From the NCBI RefSeq assembly GCF_026319305.1, contig NZ_JAPDMV010000010.1, positions 1-64,000 on the forward strand: a stretch of 64,000 bases of DNA, in the 5' to 3' direction. Shown one piece after another: positions 18,678-28,243 of this stretch. Below the pieces are notes generated by a model, which had not been told where the DNA came from, made no database searches, and saw nothing but the letters and a program-made list of their open reading frames with translations. Within the stretch, counting starts at the first letter, position 1. Each line of letters begins with the position of its first letter. The DNA comes from Methylophaga sp. OBS4 (lineage in GTDB: Bacteria; Pseudomonadota; Gammaproteobacteria; Nitrosococcales; Methylophagaceae). The translations under genes and the position numbers were made by a program.

Positions 18678-19208
18678 TCATAAGTAAATCGACAATTCCC
18701 GCCGGCATCGCTCATTATCTGCATCGATCCACGCCTCAACAGCTGCAATCCTGTCAATATAATCAGCCGGTAACGTGTTCTCCCGCGCCCCGGTCAAAAC
18801 ATGGATTTTGTACCAGTCGAAAGGTTTGAGCGTAGCGTCAATATCCGTTGCTATATAGGTATAAGCGCAAACGGTCTGCCCGTTACGGTTCAGTAACTGC
18901 ACCGGTTTGACTTCATAGCCCTTTCCCAATCCTTCCAATTGATCCAGCAAAGGTTTTTCAGCCTGTTTAAAACGAAACACCACTCCTTGAACCGTATCTG
19001 CCGGGTCGCCGGTTACACAGGCATCACATTTGGCCGAACCATCAACATGACTGCGTTTGTGGAAACACAATTGGTGCCCCCTTAATGCAGCGTTGCAGAC
19101 GAGTTGTGCTGAAGGCACTCTGGCACGCAACCTGCGTACCGACATATTGGAACCATAGGCAAAATACAGAATATGTTCCGAAGCTGTTTTAGTATCAGTT
19201 GATGACAT
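18678..19208 (-). CDS. Gamma-glutamylcyclotransferase-like protein
   Basis: 176 residues. The substrate loop YFAYGSNM and downstream QLEGLGKGYEVKPV, with its Glu, match the gamma-glutamylcyclotransferase fold, which turns gamma-glutamyl amines or peptides into 5-oxoproline. Four cysteines and GSAKCDAC form an uncommon insert. A link to gamma-glutamylmethylamide metabolism is conceivable because that compound is made by GmaS in this window, but it is 40 kb away and this is speculation. It is divergent from the FTR1 gene. Confidence 0.75.
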   Translation of the reverse strand: MSSTDTKTASEHILYFAYGSNMSVRRLRARVPSAQLVCNAALRGHQLCFHKRSHVDGSAKCDACVTGDPADTVQGVVFRFKQAEKPLLDQLEGLGKGYEVKPVQLLNRNGQTVCAYTYIATDIDATLKPFDWYKIHVLTGARENTLPADYIDRIAAVEAWIDADNERCRRELSIYL

Positions 19209-19284
19209 GTCTTATCTGACCTGACAACAAACTTAATGACTTCAAAGAATTGATTGATTTAGCCCCGTGATTAACGTTTATAAT

Positions 19285-19303
19285 AATAGTGATTCTCATT
19301 TCC
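19285..19303 (+). promoter_or_regulatory. Putative Fur box
   Basis: AATAGTGATTCTCATTTCC reads on the other strand as GGAAATGAGAATCACTATT, close to the Fur consensus (TGAGAATCA core). It lies about 50-70 bp upstream of the preferred FTR1 start at 19354, where an operator would be expected. It also argues against the longer open frame from 19267, which would translate through it. Confidence 0.6.
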
Positions 19304-19353
19304 AAAAAATTGCACTCAGTCAATCGTGTATCGTTATCGGAGCCAACATAAAA

Positions 19354-21276
19354 GTGTTTAAATTGGGCAATATCATCAAGTCTGTTTTTTTGAGCAGCTT
19401 GATTACAATAGTCGCTTTGACTGTACTGCCAGTTAAGGCCAACGAAGCGCAAAGCGATACGCGCCAATTAATGCAGATAGCTGAATATATCAATGTTGAT
19501 TATACCGAAGCGGTTAAAGACGGCGAAATCATCAGCGAAGCCGAATATCAGGAAATGCTAGAATTTTCGAGTCTCGCAGTTGAAAAAAGCCATACTCTGG
19601 AGGGAGGGGCCGCGGCTGTCGCTGCTGCTGTAAAGCTTGAAAATGCCATTCAGGAAAAACAGGATCCTGCTGTTATCAAGCCCATCACCGTTGAATTACG
19701 TAACTTACTGATGGCCATTGCACCTGAAGTCACTCTCTCTGAAAATTTGTTACCTGGCGTCCAAACACAAGTATTATTTCAACAAAACTGTATCGCCTGC
19801 CACGGCGCGCAAGGCAAAGGCGATGGCGAATTAGCGGCTTCACTGGAACCTGCTCCTACCGACTTTACAGATAAAACACGTGCTGAGAATCGTTCTCTGC
19901 TCGGCCTGTATGATGCTATTACCAATGGTCTTGAAGGCACGGCAATGACCGCATTCTCACAACTCAGTGATCAGCAACGCTGGTCACTGGCCTTCTACGT
20001 CGGCAGTCTGGCTTTTGACGGCCAGAAAGACGCTCTTGCCAACGTGCCTGCAGTTATGACACTGCATCAGTTTGTCAGCAACAGCCCCAATACCCTGGCC
20101 CAGCAATTTCCTGCCGTAGATAGCCAGCTTCTTGAACAGTTACGGGTCAATCCAACCCCGTTATTTACCACAACCAATCCGCTGGAAATGGCGAAACAAC
20201 AGCTGCGCGCAGCGCATCATAGTTATTTGAACGGTGATTTCAAGCAGGCACAGGCTTTGGCCGTCAGCGCTTACCTGGATGGCTTTGAGATGGTGGAAAA
20301 TGCACTCGATGCTTATGACTCCCAATTGCGTAAAGATATTGAAAAGTCGATGATGCAATTTCGGCAACTGACCGGACAGGTTCAGCAACAAGACACACTG
20401 GCTCAAACGCTGGACACTGCAATAACACAACTTGATCGTGCACAAAACATGCTCTCTGCCGACACCTTGTCTGACTCAACGCTGTTTACTGCCAGCTTCA
20501 TTATCCTGCTGCGTGAAGGGCTGGAAGCCTTATTAGTAGTCATGGCACTGCTCACCGTATTGGTTAAAACACAGCGCCGTGATGCGGTCAAATATGTTCA
20601 CAGTGGCTGGATTGCCGCAATTGCCGCCGGTTTTGGCACCTGGTGGATGGCCCAGCACTTGATCAGTATCAGTGGTGCCAGCCGTGAAATCATGGAAGGT
20701 GTAGCTGCTTTACTTGCCGCGGCCGTATTGTTTTATGTCGGTTTCTGGATGCATAGCAAAACCAATGCGATCCACTGGCAGGCTTATATCAGAGACAATA
20801 TTCACCGCCATCTGAGTACCGGTACGTTGTGGGGTATTGCCGGTCTGGCGTTTATCGCCGTCTACCGCGAAGTATTTGAAACCGTACTGTTTTATCAATC
20901 ACTGCTGACACAGGCTCAGCCCTCACAATTCATGTCCATCTCAACCGGTTTCTTTGCAGGTGTTGTCGTACTGGCTTTCGTAGCGTGGGTAATGATTAAA
21001 TTCTCCATGCGCCTGTCTATTGGTAAGTTTTTCTCTTTCACCACCTATTTAATGCTCGCTTTATCGTTTGTATTGATGGGTAAAGCCGTAGCCGCTTTAC
21101 AGGAAGCCGCCTTGATTGCTATCTCGCCTTTACCATTCAATATCAACATATCCTGGCTGGGCATCCATGCCACCTGGGAAGGTATTTTGTCTCAGCTGCT
21201 GATTCTACTGCTATCGCTATTGCTGTTACTGGGCTTCAAGCCATTTAGCCAGCGCCACTCAACCCAGCAAAGCTAA
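19354..21276 (+). CDS. Cytochrome c-FTR1 fusion iron permease
   Basis: 640 residues from the GTG at 19354, giving a clean signal peptide (VFLSSLITIVALTVLPVKANEA). A periplasmic region with a heme c motif CIACHGAQGKGDG (about residues 150-240) is followed by a helical segment and, from about residue 380, a seven-helix FTR1 domain with two REXXE-type motifs: LLREGLEALLVV and YREVFETVLFYQ. FTR1 proteins import Fe(III); the fused heme domain could oxidise or relay electrons for Fe(II), as in EfeUOB or FtrABCD systems. Fur-box control fits iron uptake. The exact start is uncertain (weak ribosome site). Confidence 0.82.
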   Translation: MFKLGNIIKSVFLSSLITIVALTVLPVKANEAQSDTRQLMQIAEYINVDYTEAVKDGEIISEAEYQEMLEFSSLAVEKSHTLEGGAAAVAAAVKLENAIQEKQDPAVIKPITVELRNLLMAIAPEVTLSENLLPGVQTQVLFQQNCIACHGAQGKGDGELAASLEPAPTDFTDKTRAENRSLLGLYDAITNGLEGTAMTAFSQLSDQQRWSLAFYVGSLAFDGQKDALANVPAVMTLHQFVSNSPNTLAQQFPAVDSQLLEQLRVNPTPLFTTTNPLEMAKQQLRAAHHSYLNGDFKQAQALAVSAYLDGFEMVENALDAYDSQLRKDIEKSMMQFRQLTGQVQQQDTLAQTLDTAITQLDRAQNMLSADTLSDSTLFTASFIILLREGLEALLVVMALLTVLVKTQRRDAVKYVHSGWIAAIAAGFGTWWMAQHLISISGASREIMEGVAALLAAAVLFYVGFWMHSKTNAIHWQAYIRDNIHRHLSTGTLWGIAGLAFIAVYREVFETVLFYQSLLTQAQPSQFMSISTGFFAGVVVLAFVAWVMIKFSMRLSIGKFFSFTTYLMLALSFVLMGKAVAALQEAALIAISPLPFNINISWLGIHATWEGILSQLLILLLSLLLLLGFKPFSQRHSTQQS

Positions 21277-21311
21277 TAGAAGCGGCCTCAAAAACAGGGA
21301 TCGCCTCTAAT

Positions 21312-21340
21312 AAAAAAGCCCGCAGAATGCGGGCTTTTTT
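21312..21340 (+). terminator. Bidirectional intrinsic terminator
   Basis: A perfect hairpin (AAAAAAGCCCGC, 5-base loop, GCGGGCTTTTTT) lies between the convergent FTR1 and molybdopterin-oxidoreductase genes. A and T tracts on the two sides let it work for both strands. Confidence 0.9.
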
Positions 21341-21372
21341 AATCCTACTGGTGAAAATAAGTGGGCAAATGC

Positions 21373-23496
21373 CTACCCCGCCAAAGCCACCTGCACCAGG
21401 TTGTCGGTAAAAGTCGGGGCATGCCCCATATCCACGAACTCGGCAGAACTGACGCAATTCACCGTACCTTTATTGAGCTGCCGCCAATACCCTAATGTGG
21501 CAACAACCATTCCGGAGTTCACGTCATCCGTGATCTGCGCCACGCCCTCAAAACCGCCCCGATTATTAAAGACCCTGACATTATCACCACTCTGGATATT
21601 ACGCAGTTCAGCATCTGCTGGGTTAATCATCACAAACTGTTCGCCCTGGCCTTTTATTTTCTGCGCCATATTGGCATAACAGGAATTAAGAAAACCGTGG
21701 CTCTTGGGTGAAATAATATTAAGCGGATATCTGGCAGCCAGCTCAGGATTATTCTCAGCCGTCTCCCGGGAAGGCACGTAGTCCGGCAGGCTGTCCAATG
21801 CTTCACCCGGCTGAAATCCTTCGTACATCTGGCGAAACGGTGCCGCAACAAAGTTAGTCGCGCCTTCGACTATAAAATGACATTTACCCGTCGCTGTCGG
21901 AAAGTTACCTTCCTTATGCGGTGCACGATTATCCCGACTACCCACATTCAAGCGGGCAAAGCCATGCTCGCGTAAATAAGCCAGATCAATGCCATCACAA
22001 GCCGGTGCATCCCAGTTCACATAGTTTTGCAGACACTCGGAATCCGACCATCTGAAATTTTCCTCCTCATACCCCATTTTGGCGGCAAGACGGCGGAAAA
22101 TCTCATTATTGGGGAGCGCTTCCCCGGGTGATTCAACACATTTTTCATTGTATGTCAGATAGAGATGGCCCCATGACAGAATCATGTCTTCCATTTCCGC
22201 GCCCATAGAGGCTGGCAGCACGATATCAGCATAAGACGCCGTATCAGACAGGAAATGCTCGGCAGAAACCAGGAACAAATCCTCACGCATCAGCCCCTCG
22301 ACAATTTTGTCTGTTTCCGCTGCTTGCGTGACCGGGTTGGCGTTCCAGCACATCATTGATTTAATCGGGATATCCAGTGCCATTTCGCCGTTCAAAGCAC
22401 GGCCAATCTGTATCGCATTAATCACCCGTGTGCCTTCAGGAATCAGATCAGGACGGGAAATAACATCAAACTTGTATGGATGCTCCCAGACCGGGAATTG
22501 CAACGCCCCGCCGCCAACATGCCGCCAGGCACCGGTTAACGCGGGTAGACAAGTCACGGCGCGAATAGCCTGACCGCCGCCGTAGTTACGCTCCAACGCC
22601 ACACCTAAACGAATCGCCGCCGGTTGGGTGGTGGCAAATTCACGGGCCAGCTTGCGGATATCTTCGGCAGCCACACCGGTGATTTTTTCGGCCCATTCCG
22701 GTGTTCTGGTTTTGGCTCTCTCGGCTAGTTCCGCATAACCTACGGTGTAATTATCGACATAATCCTGATCCTGCAAACCTTCTGCAATAATGGTATGCAC
22801 CATCGCCATTGCCAGCGCGCCGTCGGTACCGGGTTTGGGCGCAATATGCCAGTCTGCTTCTTTGGCGGTTCTGGATTTATAAGGATCAATCACCACCACT
22901 TTGGCGCCAAGCTTTTGCGCTTCTTTTACAATATGCCAGTGATGCAGATTGGTGCTGACCGAATTACAGCCCCAGATAATAATGTATTTGGAGTGGATAA
23001 AACTTTCCGGATCAACTCCGGCAGTGGGGCCAACCGTCAGCAACCAGGCCGTACAGGAACCTTCACCACAGAAAGTGCGTTCGCAAACCGTCGCGCCCAT
23101 TTTGTTAAAAAAGGCATCGCCGCCGTTCAAACCATGCACCAGCCCTTGATTACCCAGATAGCTGTAGGGAATGATAGCCTGCGGTCCGTATTCAGCAATA
23201 ATGGCTTTCCAGCGTAGCGTGATTTCATCCAGCGCTTCATCCCAGCTGATTTGTTCAAACTGCCCGCTGCCTTTGGGGCCGACCCGGCGCATGGGATGTA
23301 ACAGGCGATCCGGATGATAATGACGTTTTTCGTAGTCTTTGAGTTTGACGCAAAGACCGCCACGGGTCAGGGGATGATCAGGATTGCCTTTGACACCGGT
23401 CAGCTTGCCGTTTTCAACTTCAAACACCATGGAACAAGTATCGGGACAGTCATGGGGACAGCCCCCGTGATGTGTTGTTTTTAATACACTAGCCAT
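21373..23496 (-). CDS. Molybdopterin oxidoreductase with N-terminal 4Fe-4S site
   Basis: 707 residues. N-terminal Fe-S ligands CPHDCPDTC and a fourth Cys in GGLCVKL fit the DMSO-reductase/formate-dehydrogenase superfamily. Other family segments include ISWDEALDEI, LWGCNSV-like IIWGCNSVSTN, GTDGALAMAM and a C-terminal pterin domain (INPADAELRNIQSGD). No twin-arginine signal, so probably cytoplasmic. The Mo-ligand region (ERTFCGEGSCTAW) differs from classical formate dehydrogenases. I therefore leave the substrate open (formate, or a YoaE-type unknown). GGAGAGAG precedes the ATG. No accessory subunits are adjacent. Confidence 0.8.
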   Translation of the reverse strand: MASVLKTTHHGGCPHDCPDTCSMVFEVENGKLTGVKGNPDHPLTRGGLCVKLKDYEKRHYHPDRLLHPMRRVGPKGSGQFEQISWDEALDEITLRWKAIIAEYGPQAIIPYSYLGNQGLVHGLNGGDAFFNKMGATVCERTFCGEGSCTAWLLTVGPTAGVDPESFIHSKYIIIWGCNSVSTNLHHWHIVKEAQKLGAKVVVIDPYKSRTAKEADWHIAPKPGTDGALAMAMVHTIIAEGLQDQDYVDNYTVGYAELAERAKTRTPEWAEKITGVAAEDIRKLAREFATTQPAAIRLGVALERNYGGGQAIRAVTCLPALTGAWRHVGGGALQFPVWEHPYKFDVISRPDLIPEGTRVINAIQIGRALNGEMALDIPIKSMMCWNANPVTQAAETDKIVEGLMREDLFLVSAEHFLSDTASYADIVLPASMGAEMEDMILSWGHLYLTYNEKCVESPGEALPNNEIFRRLAAKMGYEEENFRWSDSECLQNYVNWDAPACDGIDLAYLREHGFARLNVGSRDNRAPHKEGNFPTATGKCHFIVEGATNFVAAPFRQMYEGFQPGEALDSLPDYVPSRETAENNPELAARYPLNIISPKSHGFLNSCYANMAQKIKGQGEQFVMINPADAELRNIQSGDNVRVFNNRGGFEGVAQITDDVNSGMVVATLGYWRQLNKGTVNCVSSAEFVDMGHAPTFTDNLVQVALAG

Positions 23497-23589
23497 ATCG
23501 TCTCTCTCCTCGCTATCTATTGATTATGCAGCGTTTTATTTCTGACTATACATCAAATGAGTCCGGGAATTTTGCCCGACGCAGGCGCT

Positions 23590-24768
23590 TCAATCTGCAA
23601 TCAATTGCAATGCCTGTTGCAAGTCATTTATCAAATCGTCGACTGATTCCAGCCCCACCGACAGTCGGATCATTGCGCCGCTGATACCGGCCTGTTGTAA
23701 CTGTTCCGGCGCCATACCATGGTGTGAAGTGGTCACAGGTTGTGTAGCAAGCGTCTCCGCGCCTCCCAGGCTGGGTGCCAAAGCGATCAGGTTTAAATTA
23801 TCAATCACGGTTGTGGCGGCCACGGTACCGCCTTTCACATTGAAACTGAGCATGCCGCCAAACCCCTGCATCTGTCTGCAGGCAAGCGGATGCCCGGGAT
23901 CTGTTTCCAAGCCGGGATAAAATACAGTCTCGACCGATGGATGCGCTTGCAGAAAGCGGGCTATTTGCAACGTATTAAAATTATGCCGTTCTATACGCAG
24001 CGGCAACGTTATCAGACTGCGTTTCAGTTTGTGGGCAATTTCAGGGGCAATCATCTGCCCCAGGTTTTTGCGCCAGCCATTTACTTTTGTCAGCTCATCC
24101 GCACTGCCGGTCAACACCCCCGCCGTCAAATCGCTGTGCCCGCCAAGAAACTTGGTAGCACTCTGCACCGAAAAGTCCGCGCCCAATTGGAGCGGTTTCT
24201 GATTAACCGGCGAAGCGAAGGTATTATCGACCGCGACTTTCGCCGGGTATTGATGAACCTTACCTGCAACAGCCTGAATATCGATCACCTGTAAAGTAGG
24301 ATTGGCCGGCGTTTCAAAAAATACCAGTGACGCCCCCTGCCGCAACGCCTGTTCCAGTGCTGAGTGATCATCGGCAGGCAGAAACAGGCTGTTAACACCG
24401 ATGCCGGTTAACTGGTTTTGCAGAAGTTCCGCCGTGCCGCCATAAATTTCCCCCAGACAGATAATGCCACCCCCGCCATGTGCCAGAAACAGCGAAGAAA
24501 TAGCCGCCATACCAGATGAAAACGCCAGCGCGGCTTCAGCTTCATCTAATGCTGCCAAGCGTTGTTCCAGCGACTTGATAGTGGGGTTCATGCCGTAACG
24601 GGTATAAAAAGCGCCTGGTTTTTCCCCATTAATCACCGACAATAAAGAAGCCGTATTGTCAAAACGGAAGGTGGTGGTGTCATACAGCGGTGTGAACGGC
24701 GACCCGAGCGTATCATGGCCGTTCCCCGCATGAACAGCCAGCGTCATTTGCTGTCTGGAATCAGTCAT
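23590..24768 (-). CDS. Trans-sulfuration-family PLP enzyme (cystathionine gamma-synthase/lyase type)
   Basis: 392 residues, standard length for Cys/Met-metabolism PLP enzymes. The PLP-binding Lys lies in SATKFLGGHSD; other family motifs are FYTRYGMNPT, LAFSSGMAAI, FFETPANPT, VAVDNTFASP and a C-terminal IRLSVGLE. The family includes cystathionine gamma-synthase, beta/gamma-lyases and O-succinylhomoserine sulfhydrylase, and sequence alone does not discriminate here. AGGAG precedes the ATG. Confidence 0.85.
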   Translation of the reverse strand: MTDSRQQMTLAVHAGNGHDTLGSPFTPLYDTTTFRFDNTASLLSVINGEKPGAFYTRYGMNPTIKSLEQRLAALDEAEAALAFSSGMAAISSLFLAHGGGGIICLGEIYGGTAELLQNQLTGIGVNSLFLPADDHSALEQALRQGASLVFFETPANPTLQVIDIQAVAGKVHQYPAKVAVDNTFASPVNQKPLQLGADFSVQSATKFLGGHSDLTAGVLTGSADELTKVNGWRKNLGQMIAPEIAHKLKRSLITLPLRIERHNFNTLQIARFLQAHPSVETVFYPGLETDPGHPLACRQMQGFGGMLSFNVKGGTVAATTVIDNLNLIALAPSLGGAETLATQPVTTSHHGMAPEQLQQAGISGAMIRLSVGLESVDDLINDLQQALQLIAD

Positions 24769-24832
24769 TTTGCACTCCTTTGTGCTGACGAGTCGTCAAT
24801 ACTGTCGACGATAAAAGGTTAACCTGGCTCTC

Positions 24833-25162
24833 AGGGCTGCAGGCTTTTCGTCTTCGCTACCGTTGTTGTCTGAAAAAATGTCAATCAAGCCGGGAGGAAT
24901 GAAGTTTGTGTTCAAAAAGGTGCCGGACGATTTTGTAGTCATTCTAGATAAATGACGAGCAAATCTTCCACATCCTGCTCACGCCCTGGCTTACATCCAT
25001 GTAGGCCACACAGAAAAGTGCTTTTGCAGACACTCCCGGCGGGCTGGGGCTGTTTTTGCGCCCAGCGTCAAAGTCAATCACTCACTACATCACACTCTTT
25101 CCGCCTTGCCGGACACAAAAACAGCCTCCAGCAGTGGTGAATACGAAAGACTAACAGCCCCT
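24833..25162 (-). repeat. MITE-like element, copy A
   Basis: About 330 bp of non-coding DNA, homologous in inverted orientation to 34772-35108. Its ends form imperfect inverted repeats: AGGGCTGCAGGCTTTTCG at 24833-24850, and CGAAAGACTAACAGCCCCT at 25144-25162. Shared internal blocks include GTGGCCTAC, TGGATGTA, GCGTGAGCAG and TGACTACAAAA. It lies between the divergent trans-sulfuration and cupin genes. No transposase frame; a 25-codon frame (about 24878-24955) ends VVILDK, with a counterpart ending VVILNK in copy B. No target-site duplication was obvious. Confidence 0.6.
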
Positions 25163-25310
25163 AAATTAAGCTTGTCCCTTATTCAAGTCAATGGCAGCCG
25201 AACCGTCGTTTCTACCTCTTTTTGAGTAAGCCTTCTTAATAATTGTTGCTATTCGCAAATATGGATTTAATAGCTAGTGTCTTATGACACAAAAATTAAG
25301 GAGGTAAGAT

Positions 25311-25652
25311 ATGAAATATATTCAAAAAGCCATTGCAGCTGAACAACCGTCTATGGGCATTGAAGGCGTGAATGCTACTCTGGGCGATACTGTTGTATCT
25401 GACAGTAAAGATAAAACCTTGTGTGCTGGTTTTTTCCACCTCAACAAAAGTGATAAACCATTGGTTTACACCTATGATTACGAAGAAATGAAGATCGTCG
25501 TTGAAGGTGAGTTCATTATTTCTGACGAATCTGGGCAGAAAGTTAATGCCAAAGTTGGTGATGTACTTTACTTTGCTAACGGCGAGACCATTACCTTTGA
25601 AACCCCCAGTAAAGCTGTTGGCTTCTTTGTAGGTCAACGCAACCCCCTGTAA
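25311..25652 (+). CDS. Small cupin-domain protein (EutQ-like)
   Basis: 113 residues, a single cupin barrel with KIVVEGEFIISDESG and VGDVLYFANGETI, resembling the ethanolamine-utilisation EutQ/cupin group. Such proteins bind a small molecule or metal, and the substrate is unknown here. A strong AAGGAGG ribosome site precedes the ATG. It is monocistronic, ended by a terminator shared with the convergent response regulator. Confidence 0.8.
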   Translation: MKYIQKAIAAEQPSMGIEGVNATLGDTVVSDSKDKTLCAGFFHLNKSDKPLVYTYDYEEMKIVVEGEFIISDESGQKVNAKVGDVLYFANGETITFETPSKAVGFFVGQRNPL

Positions 25653-25677
25653 TCCAAAAAGCAGGCTCATGAAAAAT

Positions 25678-25712
25678 GCCGGTAACGTCATCTGACATTG
25701 CCGGCTTTTTTT
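25678..25712 (+). terminator. Intrinsic terminator after the cupin gene
   Basis: GCCGGTAACGTCA and TGACATTGCCGGC pair almost completely around a two-base loop and are followed by TTTTTTT. It reaches the stop of the convergent NarL-like gene. Confidence 0.85.
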
Positions 25713-26349
25713 ATTTCTGCTGATGTTTCCAGACAGCTGCTTCCAGGCGGCTGGTCAGGTTCAGTTTTCTTAAAATGTTTTTAATATGAACCTTGACTGT
25801 AGTGTCACTGATACCCAGTTTGCGGGCGATGTTTTTGTTGTTCATGCCCTCAGCCAGGCAGTTAAGAATCTCGTTCTCACGTTCGGTCAGGCCGGCATCT
25901 GAAACTGATATTTTGGTGTCGGGCTCCATCAGCGCTTTTTTGAGTACCTCAGTCAAACAATCCTGCAGCACCGTCACGCCGACCGAAGCTTTGACGAGAT
26001 GGTTTCTCAAGTCTTCAGGTTCCATATCTTTGAGTAAGTAACCATCCGCACCGGCTTTGAAGGCGGCCAGCAAGTCTTCTTCTGCATCTGATACGGTTAA
26101 CATGACATAACGCGCCTGAAGATCGGTCGCTTTAAATCGTCGCAGTGTCTCCAGTCCGTCCATACCTTTCATATTAAGATCGAGCAAGACAAGATCCGGC
26201 AACAGCTGTTGGGCCAGTTCCAAACCTTCCTGACCGGATGCAGCCTCACCAACTACCTCAAAATTAGGATCATCAGAAATAATCTGACTGACTCCTTTCC
26301 GGAATAAAGGATGATCATCAACTATCATTACTTTTATCGTGTTCTGCAT
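25711..26349 (-). CDS. NarL/LuxR-family response regulator
   Basis: 212 residues from the ATG at 26349; the longer frame upstream would be atypical. The receiver domain has VMIVDDHPLFRKG, the acceptor Asp in LVLLDLNMKGMDG and the Lys in YLLKDM. The LuxR-type HTH is at about 148-205 (LTERENEILNCLAEGMNNKNIA, KLGISDTTVKVHIKNI; shown in two pieces). It begins 22 bases after the sensor kinase at 26372, so the two form a NarX/NarL-like pair. Nitrate is not implied; location beside methylamine genes makes control of those genes possible. Confidence 0.88.
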   Translation of the reverse strand: MQNTIKVMIVDDHPLFRKGVSQIISDDPNFEVVGEAASGQEGLELAQQLLPDLVLLDLNMKGMDGLETLRRFKATDLQARYVMLTVSDAEEDLLAAFKAGADGYLLKDMEPEDLRNHLVKASVGVTVLQDCLTEVLKKALMEPDTKISVSDAGLTERENEILNCLAEGMNNKNIARKLGISDTTVKVHIKNILRKLNLTSRLEAAVWKHQQK

Positions 26350-26371
26350 ATTAATTCTCAATGTATCTTCG

Positions 26372-28195
26372 TTATTGTGCCAATTTTGGCATGAATGAGA
26401 GACGGACACGAGTACCACCGTACCGCCTTGCCATCACCTCTATATCGCCACCCAGCGTATTGGCGCGTTCTTTCATGATAGCCTGTCCGTGATGGTCATG
26501 GGTCGTCGATGCCGGCGTGAACCCCACCCCATCGTCATCTATGGTTAACTCGACTGAACCGTTTTTCTGCAACATCATCAAAATGGAGACATTTTTGGCT
26601 CCCGAATGACGCACAATATTCGACAAGGCCTCTCTGACCACATGCAGAATGTGAAACTCTTCATTCACCGTCAGACGACAATTTACCAGCCTGTTATCTA
26701 ATGTAATGGTTAACGGTGACCGTTGCGAAAACTCATCGATAGTCGCCTGAATCGCATAACCCAGTCCACGCAAATCCATATGCACACGAAAAGTCGTTAA
26801 TAATTCGCGCAATTCGCGATAGGCATTGTCCAGTCCTTCACGTAGCTCGCTTACCACAGCCATCTGTTTTTCGTCATTATTTTTCGATTGCAGCCGCGCT
26901 ACCTGAATTTTCATAAATGATAGCGATTGCGCCAGTGAGTCATGTAATTCACGGGCGATAGCGGCCCGCTCCTCCAGCACTGCCAGCCGTCTGCCTTCTT
27001 CGTCATGGCCTTGAAATTTGGCGACCATGCCCAACAATCTGGCGGTAATTTCAAGTACTTTAATCTCAGAGTCTTCCAGAAAGCGTCCCTGTTCCATTTC
27101 CACCAACAATACACCGATACCGTTACTGACGCCGGAGAATGTCACACCCAGACAACCGATTCGCTCATCATCTGCGTTGGTGTATTCATATGTTGCCACG
27201 CCTACCATCAGCAACTCATCAAAGATCTCGTCTGTCAAGCTTTGGGGTTTATGGTGTGAAAATATGATTCTTTCCGTCGAAATAACGGCCGCATCGTCAG
27301 TATAAATAAGTGCTGCATTGGTAAACCCCAATGCTCTTTCGAGAGCATAAAGCATTTTCAGCATGGTTCTCTCGCTGAGCACATTTTCACTCACCGTCTC
27401 AATAAAGCGCAGTATAAAATCCTGGGCCCGAATCAGCACCCGCACGTGCTCACTGGTTCGATGCGCCCAGGTCACCTCTGATTCGAAGCCTTCCAATTGC
27501 GCCGTCAGTTCCGAAACACGATGTTCCAAGGTCGCAAATTCATCGACAGCGGCACGGTGACTAGCATCACCTGACTTAATATTGATGAAAGACGTGAGAT
27601 TATCAAGACGCTCCACAAGCAAGCGGCGCCCGCCTATCACAATGGCCAAAATACAACTGAACACAAAGATCAGGCTGATAGCCTGTAATAAACCGATAAT
27701 GGATCGTTTGGCTTCATTGTCCCGGTGCAAAGCTTTATCCAACTCGTCATAGGATTCCGCCACTCTCTCGGCCATGCGCAATTGCGCGGTGACTCTGACG
27801 TTGAATTTGGCAACATCGGAAAAATTCTGCTGTTCCCGCTCAACTTTTCGTACCGCTGCCAGCACCTCGGGATTATCCTGCCGCAACATCCACAATACCT
27901 CAGGATCTGCGGTATCGAGGTAATGCTGCTGCATGTCTTTTAATGTCGCATCGGCCGCTTCCAACTTGATGGCTTTCATATAGGAAAGTTGGCGGTGCCA
28001 ATAAACCTTCTGGCTGCTAATCTTATCTATGGCTGACTGGCTGGACGGGATATAATCTAATAAAAAAATAGTACCCGATTGCATCAGCAAAACGGTGAGC
28101 GTAATACAAAACAGCAACAGCATCAGCTTGGCATAAAGCGTCCGTCGACTAAAACTGCCGATTAAGGCTGATATTTGTTTCAGTTTTGTTACCAT
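26372..28195 (-). CDS. NarX-like membrane sensor histidine kinase (HisKA_3)
   Basis: 607 residues. Two membrane helices (about 22-42 and 167-190) enclose a helical periplasmic domain; a HAMP/coiled region and a GAF-like segment precede the kinase core. The phospho-accepting His lies in AIARELHDSLAQSLS, typical of HisKA_3, with NIVRHSGAKNV (N box) and DDDGVGFTP (G1) in the ATPase domain. Partner is the NarL-type regulator downstream. It lacks an obvious ribosome site at the ATG. It diverges from the PAS protein, the two starts being about 50 bases apart. Confidence 0.88.
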   Translation of the reverse strand: MVTKLKQISALIGSFSRRTLYAKLMLLLFCITLTVLLMQSGTIFLLDYIPSSQSAIDKISSQKVYWHRQLSYMKAIKLEAADATLKDMQQHYLDTADPEVLWMLRQDNPEVLAAVRKVEREQQNFSDVAKFNVRVTAQLRMAERVAESYDELDKALHRDNEAKRSIIGLLQAISLIFVFSCILAIVIGGRRLLVERLDNLTSFINIKSGDASHRAAVDEFATLEHRVSELTAQLEGFESEVTWAHRTSEHVRVLIRAQDFILRFIETVSENVLSERTMLKMLYALERALGFTNAALIYTDDAAVISTERIIFSHHKPQSLTDEIFDELLMVGVATYEYTNADDERIGCLGVTFSGVSNGIGVLLVEMEQGRFLEDSEIKVLEITARLLGMVAKFQGHDEEGRRLAVLEERAAIARELHDSLAQSLSFMKIQVARLQSKNNDEKQMAVVSELREGLDNAYRELRELLTTFRVHMDLRGLGYAIQATIDEFSQRSPLTITLDNRLVNCRLTVNEEFHILHVVREALSNIVRHSGAKNVSILMMLQKNGSVELTIDDDGVGFTPASTTHDHHGQAIMKERANTLGGDIEVMARRYGGTRVRLSFMPKLAQ

Positions 28196-28243
28196 CAGTT
28201 TTTGTTGTCTCCCAACACAAACCCATCAAAGAAGGTTTTTGTT

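Noticed and set aside
25711-28195. Nitrate/nitrite NarXL system
   Set aside because: Family resemblance only; no nitrate reductase genes nearby and the sensor's periplasmic P-box was not recognised.
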